The notes beneath the pieces were generated by a model. It was not told where the DNA came from, made no database searches, and saw nothing but the letters and a program-made list of their open reading frames with translations. The translations under genes were made by a program, and so were the position numbers. Of a DNA stretch of 64,000 nucleotides, positions 1 through 7,997 are shown piece by piece. The DNA lies in the NCBI RefSeq assembly GCF_004124275.1, contig NZ_CP027218.1, positions 2,173,501 to 2,237,500 on the forward strand. The letters are read 5' to 3'. Each line of letters starts with the position of its first letter. The first letter of the stretch is position 1. Origin of the DNA: Pseudomonas sp. DTU12.3 (GTDB lineage Bacteria; Pseudomonadota; Gammaproteobacteria; Pseudomonadales; Pseudomonadaceae).

Positions 1-2
1 GT

Positions 3-149
3 CGCCTGCCACGCACCGGTTTTTTTGAATGCGTCGAACGTCTCGGGCGGTTTTCCGGGCCGTCCGATGGCGTTGCTGCCGCTTCCTGGCATGCGTCGGA
101 AGTGGTCCGTGTCTTTGAGTACGAGTACCCGGAATCGGCGGAGGCCTGA
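3..149 (+). CDS. C-terminal end of an unidentified protein (5' truncated by window)
   Basis: An open frame enters from the left edge and ends with TGA at 147-149, giving 48 residues that end in EYEYPESAEA. I do not recognise the family from this tail. The next gene starts with GTG at 150, directly after this stop, so the two are almost certainly co-transcribed and translationally coupled. The coupling is the main reason to believe this frame. The product's function cannot be told from this window. Confidence 0.55.
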   Translation, partial: RLPRTGFFECVERLGRFSGPSDGVAAASWHASEVVRVFEYEYPESAEA

Positions 150-554
150 GTGTTCTTACGACTCAAGGCGCGGGCCAGTTACTGGCTGGCCCGCAGGCTG
201 TTTCACTGGTCATGGTTTGTCCGCCAGCCGCGTGGCTGGCGCTGGCTCGAAGGGCAGTTTGCGCGCATGGCCAACCTTGGCGATGTCGGCGCGCAAAGCT
301 TCTACGGTCACATCCTGACCTTTCGCGGTGTGGGCCTGGGGGCACGCGAGGAAGGCGTGCGATTGCTGCGCCTGGCCGCTTTGGCGGGTGATGGCAAAGC
401 GGCCTATCAGGTTGGCGTGATCAGTCTCGCAGGTACGCCGAGCAAGGCGCCTGACCCTGATGAAGCTGCGCGCTGGTGGGGGATGGCCGCCAAGGCCGGG
501 CACCCATTGGCTGAGCTCAAGCTGAAAGAACTGAACTCGCGTAGCGTTGAGTAA
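150..554 (+). CDS. Sel1-repeat (TPR-like) protein
   Basis: The product has 134 residues. The middle and C-terminal parts carry two to three Sel1-like helical repeats: the patterns GVRLLRLAALAGDGKAAYQVGV and AARWWGMAAKAGHPLAELKL show the alternating A/G-rich spacing of that family. The N-terminus is basic and aromatic, with no clear signal peptide. The start is GTG, abutting the stop of the upstream partial gene, so this is the distal gene of an operon. A strong terminator follows at 594. Sel1 proteins act as protein-protein interaction scaffolds; no specific partner can be inferred here. Confidence 0.75.
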   Translation: MFLRLKARASYWLARRLFHWSWFVRQPRGWRWLEGQFARMANLGDVGAQSFYGHILTFRGVGLGAREEGVRLLRLAALAGDGKAAYQVGVISLAGTPSKAPDPDEAARWWGMAAKAGHPLAELKLKELNSRSVE

Positions 555-593
555 CAAACGTTCTGCACACTGAATATCTACTGTCCGTTTCAT

Positions 594-634
594 AAACGTG
601 GCGTGAGGGAAACCTCACGCCACGTTTGCGTTTT
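594..634 (+). terminator. Rho-independent terminator after the Sel1 gene
   Basis: A perfect inverted repeat with 15-base arms (594-608 and 613-627) surrounds a GAAA loop and is followed by GCGTTTT. It ends the transcript of the two genes to its left and insulates the RHS gene. Confidence 0.85.
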
Positions 635-763
635 CGCCTGCCTGTTTTTTATGTGAGTAGCTTTTACGGATTAGTCCTACAGCCATCGCCTACTTGCCTG
701 ACTTCTTTCCTGAGTGATCCCCCGCACAGTTCCCGCGCCTAATTTTTGCGCGAGGGAATGCTC

Positions 764-811
764 ATGTTTGACCCGCTTACTCAGTCCACTCCGCACACCC
801 GCGTGCGCTGA
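764..811 (+). other. Displaced 5' coding segment of the RHS gene (frame break)
   Basis: An ATG at 764 has a good ribosome-binding site (GAGGGA at 752-757). It opens a 15-codon frame, MFDPLTQSTPHTRVR, that stops at TGA 809-811. The next frame begins with ATG at 811, overlapping that stop by one base. Adding a single G after 805 would give RVALMAAVTRIEQ and join the peptide to the RHS protein. The RBS therefore belongs to the short frame. The long protein is made either by TGATG reinitiation or was frameshifted by a one-base deletion. An alternative ATG at 758 lies in the same frame but too close to the RBS. Confidence 0.5.
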
Positions 812-3800
812 TGGCCGCCGTCACCCGTATCGAGCAGGAACTCGACAGCTTTCCCGACTCCCTCAACCTGTACCGCGAACAGCTCAAGCATTGGGCCAGT
901 CGTGCGGCGGACAAGGTCAGCCATGCGGCGGATCTGCCATCGCTGATGGGCATGGAGCGGATCATTCGCTTCGGTGACGGCAGCACCGCTGTCAGCAGCG
1001 GCGACAACGATTTTTTCTCCGGCGTCGTCCAGTGTCCGCAGTCAGGCTCGATGCTGATCGAGAGCAAGTTCGAGTCGGTCTACGACATTCCGCTGGGCAA
1101 CATCGTGGTCGATGTGATTGCCATGGACAGCGGCGAAACCACTCCCATCACTCTGGATGCGCAAGGCAAAGGCTCATTCACAGGAACAGCCGGCAAGTTC
1201 TATCGCGTGCTGGTGCACAACAAAGTCACGAGCGGTCAGGTCGATGATTTGTTCACTGCCTATGACGGCCTGACAGCAGAGCTGAATGGCTGGCTGCGCA
1301 GCGAGTGGCAGGGTTTCAAGCCGCAGTGGTCGCAGTCGGTGGCGACCGCGGCTGGCAACGGCATGTTGGCCGGGAGCTGGGCGGCCATCGAAGGCGTGCG
1401 GGACAGCCTTGGTCTGCTTTCGGACATTCTCAAGGACCCGGGGGCTTTTGCCGAGCGATTGGGCGAGGGTGCCACGCAGTTGATGGCGCTCGCTGCGACG
1501 GCGCCCGACGTTATGGAAAAGCTGCAATTGCTGGTCAGCGACGAAGCGGCTCTCTGTTTACTGCTACGCACTGCAAGCCTCTGGCTGGAGATGTTGCCCC
1601 CCAGCGAGATCGCCGGGAAAACCGCTGAGGCGGCGTCCATGGTGATCGTCCAGGTGCTGATCGACGTGTTGATCTGCGTGGTTCTGACGTTCGTCGGGGC
1701 GGGCGCAGGGATCGCTTATCTGACGCTGCGCCTGGCAGATCGCGCAGCGCAATTGCTGTCAGCGGTGAAGCGCTTGGTGAAGGCGATGTTTGGCATCGTC
1801 GAGGGGTTCATCAAATACGTTGATCAATACAAATCGGTCGCCGCCCGTGGCATCGCCGCCGGCGTGAAAAAGGGTCGAATGCAGCTACGTTGGGATGCCC
1901 AACGCAATGCCTCGCTAAAGAAAGACGAAAACCACGACGACGCCTCTGACCAAGCTAAAAACCCCAATGGCGACAGCGCCGATTGCGCGCTACTGACCTG
2001 CACCAACGGTTGTCCGGTGTCGATGGTCACTGGCGAGGAATTGCTGACCCTGACCGATGCGGTGCTCGATGGCCGGCTGCCGTTCGAGTTCAGCCGTTTG
2101 TATCGCAGTAGCGCGGTGGAAATCGATGTCGGCCTGGGCTTTGGCTGGAGCCATTCGCTGGCGCATCGGTTGGTGTTCGAGGGCGATTTTGTCGTCTGGA
2201 TCGATCATGAGAACCGCCGAACGCGGTTTCCGCTGCCGAACATCGAGCGTCCGGCGATTCACAACAGTTTGTCGCGGGCGGCGATCTTCCTCGGGGATGA
2301 GCCGGAGGAACTGATTCTTGCGCTGGCGGGGGATTCGGCGCGGTTCTATCACTTTCGCGCGGGTCGGCTGACGGCGGTCAGTGATGTTTATGGCAATCGT
2401 CTGACGGTGCAGCGTGATCGGTCTGACAGGGTGCAACGACTCGATAACGGCGCAGGGCGCTCGCTACTGCTGCGTTATGACCGGGCGCAGTTGATTGCGC
2501 TGGATTACCAGACTTTTCAGGGCGGTGAATGGACGACTGAGCAAAACCTCGTCAGCTATTGCTACGACGCCCGCCAACGCTTGTTGGCCGCAACCAACGC
2601 GGTCGGTGACAGCGAGCGTTACGACTACGACGACGCCAACGTCATTCTGCAACGGCAACTGGCCGGCGGCGCGAGTTTCTTCTGGGCGTGGGAGCGCGCG
2701 GGGACATCGGCGCGCTGCGTGCGGCACTGGGCGTCGTTTTCGCAGATGGACACGCGCTATGTCTGGGACGACAACGGCAGCGTCGCGGTGCATTACGTCG
2801 ATGGCACCGAAGAGGTTTACGTCCACGACGACCGCGCGCGCTTGGTGCGCAAGGTTGAAGCCGACGGTGGCGAGCAGCTCAAGGCTTACGACGCGGCCGG
2901 ACATTTGATCGCCGAGCAGGATGCTTTAGGCGCTGTTACCGAATACCGCTACGACGAGGTCGGACGGCTGATTGCGCTGCTTCCTGCGCAAGATGAGCCA
3001 ACGTCCTACGAGTATCGCAACGGTTTCCTCTGCCGGCGTTCACGTGGCGATGCGGTGTGGATTTATCGGCGCAATGCCGAAGGCGATGTCACCGAGGCCG
3101 TCGATCCTGACGGCAAGGTCACCCATTACTACTACGACGTTCGCGGGCAATTGCTGTCGATCCGCTACCCGGACAGCAGCCGGCATCGACTGGCGTGGAA
3201 TGAGCTTGGCCAACTCATTGAAGAAACCCTGCCTGACGGTGGTGTGCGGCGCTTTTCCTACGATGCGTTGGGGCGGCGGACTACCACGGTTGATGAACAC
3301 GGTGCGCTGACGCGTCAGCAGTGGGATGCGGCGGGGCGACTGGTTCAGACGACGTTGGCGGGCGGCGCCACTCGGGCTTACAGCTACGGCGCTTACGGTC
3401 AGGTGACTGCCGAGCGCGACGAACTCGGGCGCGTCACCCGGTTTGAATATGACGACGATTTGCACCTGGTTTCGCGGCGGATCAATGCCGATGGCACGCA
3501 GGTGCAATACCGCTACGACCATGCGCGGTTGTTGCTCACCGAAATAGAGAACGAGTCCGGGGAAAAGTACCGGCTGGATTACACGCCGACCGGGTTGATC
3601 CGCCAGGAGACTGGATTCGATGGGCGGCGCACGGCGTATGCCTATGACCTCAATGGGCATCTGCTGGAGAAGATCGAGTTTGGTGATGACGGCTCGCGGT
3701 TAGTCACCGCGTATTTGCGCGATTTAGTTGGACGCCTGCTCAGCAAAACCCTGCCCGACGGGGTCAAGGTCAGCTATCAATACGATCGTCTCGGCCGTTT

Positions 3801-5535
3801 GATCGCTGTCGATGACGGCCAGAAGCATCCGCTGGCTTTCGAATATGACCGTCAGGATCGACTGATCACCGAGCATCAGGGCTGGGGCACGTTGCGCTAC
3901 AGCTACGATGCCTGCGGTCAGCTCAAACGCCTGCGCCTGCCGGACAACAGCAAACTCGATTACCACCACGCCAAGGGCGGCGCGCTGACCGGCATCGACC
4001 TCAACGGCGCGCAGTTGACCACGCATGTCTTTCAGTCCGGGCGTGAACAACAACGCCAGCAAGGTCTGCTGCTCAGCGAATATGCCTACGACGATCAGGG
4101 AAGATTATTGGCCCATGCCGTAGGACATTCGCACGATGCGCTGTATCGCCGCGACTATGCCTACAGCGCCAACGGTAATCTGGAACACATCGCCGACACC
4201 CGCCACGGCCAACGCACCTACGGTTACGACAACCTCGATCGTTTGATCCGCGTCCGTCACTCGCGCGACGAACTGCCGGAAAGCTTCGCTCACGACCCGG
4301 CCGGCAACCTGCTGATGCAGGACCGCCCCGGCCCCAGCCAGATCAAGGGCAATCGCCTGCTGATGCAGGGCGACCGTCATTACGACTACGACGCCTTCGG
4401 CAACCTGATCCGCGAACGCCGTGGCACCGCGCAAAAACTCGTCAGCGAATACCGCTACGACAGCCAGCACCGCCTGATCGGCCTGACCCGTCCGGACGGC
4501 CAAACCGCCTCGTACAGGTACGACGCCTTCGGCCGACGCATCAGCAAAACCGTCAACGGCGTCACCACGGAATTCTTCTGGCAGGGCGACAACCTCGTCG
4601 CCGAAAGCAGCCAAAACGAATACCGCAGCTACGTCTACGAACCCGGCACCTTCCGCCCGCTGGCCCTGCTTGACGGCAAAGGCCCGAAAAAGGCCTGCCC
4701 GTTTTATTACCAACTCGACCATTTGGGCACACCGCTGGAGCTGACCGATTTCAGCGGCGAAATCGTCTGGTCGGCGCAGTACGACGCGTACGGCAAGGTC
4801 GCTTCGCTGAGCCTCGCTGCTGACGAATACCTGGATCAACCGCTGCGGTTTCAGGGGCAGTATTTCGATGCGGAGAGTGGGCTGCATTACAACCGGCACC
4901 GGTATTACGACCCGCGGTTGGGACGGTATCTGACGCCGGATCCGGTGAAGTTGGCTGGGGGGTTGAATCAGTACCAGTACGTGCCGAATCCGACGGGGTG
5001 GGTGGATCCGTTGGGGTTGAATTCCAATTGTCCACCCGCAAGCACAAAAAATAAGAGCTGCCCGTTACCGGTTGTAAGCGGCGGGGCTCCGAAGTTACCT
5101 AAGCCACTGCTTAACGCAGATGCTAAACGCGAAGTTTTAGCGTGGGAAAGGCAATACGGTATGCACAGTGTGGCAAAACATGGACCGGAGATTCCCGATG
5201 CAGCACTGAAGCAGCGGTCGATTGACGGATCTCATCCCACACAAAAAGGTAAAAGGGAGGCTGTAAACGCAAGCTCACAATTTACAAGCTGGACGCTGCA
5301 GCACCAAGCTATAGGTTATGCGATATCAAAAATGAATAAGACTGTACCAGAGCCTAGCGGACACGATGCAAAAGGTAACCCTTACGTTCGTGTAAATATT
5401 CCGGGAGTAGGTCGTGGATATAAACCAAATAGTAAAGATCCCAACAATCCGAAATATATTCCTGTAATGGATGAGGCTGAAGTGAGATTCGACAGGAACA
5501 ATATAAAGCGACCATTTACCGCTTTTACCAGATAA
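811..5535 (+). CDS. RHS-repeat polymorphic toxin with C-terminal nuclease-like domain
   Basis: The 1574-residue protein has a helical N-terminal region (to about 270), one or two hydrophobic segments (about 272-305), a DUF6531-like entry domain (CPVSMVTGEEL), then many YD/RHS repeats (Y-x-YD-x-x-GRL pattern) that form the encapsulating shell. The RHS core closes with YNRHRYYDPRLGRYLTPDP and VDPLGL; the latter ends at residue 1403 and marks the autocleavage boundary. Residues 1404-1574 are the toxin. That part has KHGPEI, a conserved-looking NASSQF segment and a C-terminal RPFTAFTR, a pattern resembling BECR-fold/RNase A-like toxins (inference). Base composition becomes AT-rich exactly at the toxin, a sign of module exchange. 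Delivery is probably by a type VI secretion system, but no vgrG is visible. The N-terminus is frame-broken (see 764). Confidence 0.9.
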   Translation: MAAVTRIEQELDSFPDSLNLYREQLKHWASRAADKVSHAADLPSLMGMERIIRFGDGSTAVSSGDNDFFSGVVQCPQSGSMLIESKFESVYDIPLGNIVVDVIAMDSGETTPITLDAQGKGSFTGTAGKFYRVLVHNKVTSGQVDDLFTAYDGLTAELNGWLRSEWQGFKPQWSQSVATAAGNGMLAGSWAAIEGVRDSLGLLSDILKDPGAFAERLGEGATQLMALAATAPDVMEKLQLLVSDEAALCLLLRTASLWLEMLPPSEIAGKTAEAASMVIVQVLIDVLICVVLTFVGAGAGIAYLTLRLADRAAQLLSAVKRLVKAMFGIVEGFIKYVDQYKSVAARGIAAGVKKGRMQLRWDAQRNASLKKDENHDDASDQAKNPNGDSADCALLTCTNGCPVSMVTGEELLTLTDAVLDGRLPFEFSRLYRSSAVEIDVGLGFGWSHSLAHRLVFEGDFVVWIDHENRRTRFPLPNIERPAIHNSLSRAAIFLGDEPEELILALAGDSARFYHFRAGRLTAVSDVYGNRLTVQRDRSDRVQRLDNGAGRSLLLRYDRAQLIALDYQTFQGGEWTTEQNLVSYCYDARQRLLAATNAVGDSERYDYDDANVILQRQLAGGASFFWAWERAGTSARCVRHWASFSQMDTRYVWDDNGSVAVHYVDGTEEVYVHDDRARLVRKVEADGGEQLKAYDAAGHLIAEQDALGAVTEYRYDEVGRLIALLPAQDEPTSYEYRNGFLCRRSRGDAVWIYRRNAEGDVTEAVDPDGKVTHYYYDVRGQLLSIRYPDSSRHRLAWNELGQLIEETLPDGGVRRFSYDALGRRTTTVDEHGALTRQQWDAAGRLVQTTLAGGATRAYSYGAYGQVTAERDELGRVTRFEYDDDLHLVSRRINADGTQVQYRYDHARLLLTEIENESGEKYRLDYTPTGLIRQETGFDGRRTAYAYDLNGHLLEKIEFGDDGSRLVTAYLRDLVGRLLSKTLPDGVKVSYQYDRLGRLIAVDDGQKHPLAFEYDRQDRLITEHQGWGTLRYSYDACGQLKRLRLPDNSKLDYHHAKGGALTGIDLNGAQLTTHVFQSGREQQRQQGLLLSEYAYDDQGRLLAHAVGHSHDALYRRDYAYSANGNLEHIADTRHGQRTYGYDNLDRLIRVRHSRDELPESFAHDPAGNLLMQDRPGPSQIKGNRLLMQGDRHYDYDAFGNLIRERRGTAQKLVSEYRYDSQHRLIGLTRPDGQTASYRYDAFGRRISKTVNGVTTEFFWQGDNLVAESSQNEYRSYVYEPGTFRPLALLDGKGPKKACPFYYQLDHLGTPLELTDFSGEIVWSAQYDAYGKVASLSLAADEYLDQPLRFQGQYFDAESGLHYNRHRYYDPRLGRYLTPDPVKLAGGLNQYQYVPNPTGWVDPLGLNSNCPPASTKNKSCPLPVVSGGAPKLPKPLLNADAKREVLAWERQYGMHSVAKHGPEIPDAALKQRSIDGSHPTQKGKREAVNASSQFTSWTLQHQAIGYAISKMNKTVPEPSGHDAKGNPYVRVNIPGVGRGYKPNSKDPNNPKYIPVMDEAEVRFDRNNIKRPFTAFTR

Positions 5536-5550
5536 GGGTTAGCAAAGTTT

Positions 5551-5967
5551 ATGAAATCTCCTTTTGAAAATGTCGAGCTGTCTTGGGAACCACGGCTTTC
5601 ATATATTTTGGCATCTCTCGAAATTTATGATCGAGAGGAAGAGGGCGAAGTATTACGGCACTACGATCCCAATCGGCCTGAAGGACGAAAGCAGATAATT
5701 GAAAAAATTGTGCTCCCAGATCTGGCTTACCTCAGTTATAGACACAGGTTTGCATTGATAGAGGTGCTCAAGAAAGCTTTAGATGATAGGGGGTTTGATT
5801 TCAGGCCGCAATTTTCAAGTGATTATGACGAATACATAACCATGGCTTGGAGTCCGGATGAAATAGATGATCCTCGTCTATTTTTTGAAGAGATCTATAG
5901 GTTGGCAAGCGAGGCATGGCGGGACGATTTATATAAGGCCAGTCTTGAGGATCAAAGTACTTGGTAG
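5551..5967 (+). CDS. Putative immunity protein for the RHS toxin
   Basis: A 138-residue acidic cytoplasmic protein, rich in D, E, Y and W, with no signal peptide. It starts 15 bases after the RHS stop and shares the low GC content of the toxin domain rather than that of the flanking genome. Position immediately downstream of a polymorphic toxin, acidity and shared composition together indicate the cognate immunity protein that neutralises the RHS C-terminal domain in the producing cell. I do not recognise a named immunity family. The ribosome-binding site (AAGGG) is weak and somewhat distant, so coupling to translation of the toxin gene is possible. Confidence 0.75.
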   Translation: MKSPFENVELSWEPRLSYILASLEIYDREEEGEVLRHYDPNRPEGRKQIIEKIVLPDLAYLSYRHRFALIEVLKKALDDRGFDFRPQFSSDYDEYITMAWSPDEIDDPRLFFEEIYRLASEAWRDDLYKASLEDQSTW

Positions 5968-6022
5968 GTGCCGAGTGGTTTGAGTATGCACAGAGTTTCG
6001 ATATGAAATTGACTGAACCGGC

Positions 6023-6051
6023 CCCTTCGCGAGCAAGCCCGCTCCCACAGG
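6023..6051. repeat. REP element, family B, single copy
   Basis: One half-unit of the family with core TTCGCGAGCAAGCCCGCTCCCACA. Other copies in the window occur as inverted pairs (27556, 29715, 31273, 39113, 40958, 56615). This one lies between the immunity gene and the convergent EAL gene. Confidence 0.85.
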
Positions 6052-6072
6052 GGTTTGAGTCGTTTGAGGGAG

Positions 6073-7863
6073 TCAACGTTGCCCGATTAGCTGCGCTGGA
6101 TGTAGCTCGGATGCAATGAGACTATCAATCACATGCACGCTATACCCCGGAATATTCTTCGCATGGTGCTTCGCCTGCGAAGCCATCTCCGCCAGCTGAC
6201 TCGCATCCAGTTGTGCGCAAGCTTCGGGGTGCAGGTGAACAACGCCAATGGACAGTGACAGCAGCGGAAACTCCTGGCGCATCCCCTGACGATTCGGCGC
6301 GATAAAGCATCCAGCCTCAAGGTGTTCAGGCCGATAAAAGCGGCGACATTGGCTCTGGAAATCGTCAAGTAGTTGGTTGAGGCGTTTTCGCCAATCTTCG
6401 GGGCCTAGGACGAGGAGGAAATCGTCGCCGCCGATATGACCCACAAAGTCGCGCGACGGATCGACCCGTTCGTTCAGGCACTGCGCCAGGCACAGCAAGA
6501 CTTCGTCACCGCGCCCGTAGCCGTAGATGTCGTTGAAAGGTTTGAAACTGTCGATGTCGACATAACAAATCACCGACTCGCGCGCCTGTTGCAGCAACCG
6601 TGTCAGGCATTGCTGAATCGGCACATTGCCCGGCAACAGGGTCAGCGGATTGGCGTAACGTGCTTGCTGGATTTTCAGTTCAGTGATCAGTTTGAGCACG
6701 TCAATCACTCGGCCCAAGCCGAGGTAGCCGCCGTTGAGGGTGATGATGAAGTCCTCTTCGATACGCTGCCGGGCGCGGCTGGTGATCAGGCGGCTGACTT
6801 GTTGCAGCGATTGGCTCATTTCTACGGCGAGGAAGTCGTCGTTCATCAGGCGGCTGATCGGTTTGCGGGCGAACAGGTCGGTGGCGAATGGTTTGAGCAA
6901 CGCATCGGACAGCGAGTGCCGATGGACGATGCCGCAGGGCTGGCCTTGTTCGTCGAGCACGGCCAGAGAGTTGAGGTTGGCCTGGCGGCGGAAGGCTTCG
7001 AGCACCGTGGCGGTCGGTGTATCGCGATGGACCGCCGGTTGGTCGTTGAGCAGGGCACTGAGGTCGCTGCCTTCGTCGTTCAGCGCAACGTTGCTGCTGT
7101 CGTGTTTGGGCATCAAGGCGCGGGCGTCGCGGGGAGGATGTTCCTGTGGGCGACCGAGCAAATAACCCTGCACCAGGTCGACACCCATCTCGGTCAACAC
7201 TGCGAGCTCCTCAGGTAACTCAATACCCTCAGCGATGACCTGCGCCCTAGAAGCTTTGGCGATTTGCAGGATTGAGCCGACGAATTCGCGTTTCAGCGCG
7301 TCCTGATGAATACCGTCGATGAAGTGCCGATCGATCTTCACGTAATCCGGGCGCAGTTCTGACCATAAACGCAGACTCGAATAACCAGCGCCGAGATCAT
7401 CCAGCGCAATCGAAAAGCCCATCGCCCGGTAGTGATGCAGCGCGGTTTGCAGCAACTGGAAATCGTCGATCGGCGTTTGTTCAGTCAATTCGATAACCAC
7501 CTGGCTCGGCGGGATGCCGAAGTCCTGCAGCAACTGCAGTGTACGTCCGGGCTGGTGCGCAGCTTCGAGCAAGGATTCAGGAGAGACGTTGAGAAACAGT
7601 TTGCCCGGCAATTGCTGCTCGTTGAAACGGCGGCAAGCGCTTTGTCGGCAGGCGATTTCCAGTTCACTCAGGCGTCCGGCCTGACGCGCGACGGCAAACA
7701 AGGCAATCGGTGAGTGCAGAGGGCTGTTGGACGGGCCGCGAGTGAGGGCTTCGTAACCGAGAATGCGTCGCTCGGAGAGGCAAATGATCGGCTGGAACAG
7801 GCTGTGCAATCCGCTTTGAGTCAGGATCGAGCTCAAGGCACCCAGCTGTTCGGTCGTGGTCAT
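6073..7863 (-). CDS. EAL-CBS-GGDEF cyclic-di-GMP protein
   Basis: The 596-residue cytoplasmic protein has three parts. An EAL phosphodiesterase domain (about 15-245) keeps the key residues: EAL at 38-40, NVSP 92-95, IELTE 124-128, DD 155-156, KIDR 177-180 and AEGIE 211-215. A CBS pair (about 265-385) probably binds a nucleotide and regulates the enzyme. The C-terminal GGDEF domain (about 410-580) has GGDDF at 477-481 in place of GGDEF/GGEEF. The phosphodiesterase half looks active; the cyclase half may be active, weak or only a GTP sensor. The gene stands alone: a terminator at 7879 separates it from prc upstream, and the RHS immunity gene converges on it. No transmembrane segment is seen. 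Confidence 0.92.
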   Translation of the reverse strand: MTTTEQLGALSSILTQSGLHSLFQPIICLSERRILGYEALTRGPSNSPLHSPIALFAVARQAGRLSELEIACRQSACRRFNEQQLPGKLFLNVSPESLLEAAHQPGRTLQLLQDFGIPPSQVVIELTEQTPIDDFQLLQTALHHYRAMGFSIALDDLGAGYSSLRLWSELRPDYVKIDRHFIDGIHQDALKREFVGSILQIAKASRAQVIAEGIELPEELAVLTEMGVDLVQGYLLGRPQEHPPRDARALMPKHDSSNVALNDEGSDLSALLNDQPAVHRDTPTATVLEAFRRQANLNSLAVLDEQGQPCGIVHRHSLSDALLKPFATDLFARKPISRLMNDDFLAVEMSQSLQQVSRLITSRARQRIEEDFIITLNGGYLGLGRVIDVLKLITELKIQQARYANPLTLLPGNVPIQQCLTRLLQQARESVICYVDIDSFKPFNDIYGYGRGDEVLLCLAQCLNERVDPSRDFVGHIGGDDFLLVLGPEDWRKRLNQLLDDFQSQCRRFYRPEHLEAGCFIAPNRQGMRQEFPLLSLSIGVVHLHPEACAQLDASQLAEMASQAKHHAKNIPGYSVHVIDSLIASELHPAQLIGQR

Positions 7864-7878
7864 GGCAATCTCTGGCGA

Positions 7879-7931
7879 TAAAAAAAGGACTGGGAGCGCT
7901 CTCGTTGAGGAGAGTGGCTCCCAGTCCTTTA
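7879..7931 (-). terminator. Terminator of prc
   Basis: A long stem (AAAGGACTGGGAGC paired with its complement, loop about 19 bases) is followed on the minus strand by a run of seven T. It lies 67 bases beyond the prc stop and separates prc from the EAL-CBS-GGDEF gene. Confidence 0.85.
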
Positions 7932-7997
7932 TTGCACGACAGAATGATGACTGTTTGATGACGATCCGGGGATCGTCAGCATTAAATTGCCATCACG

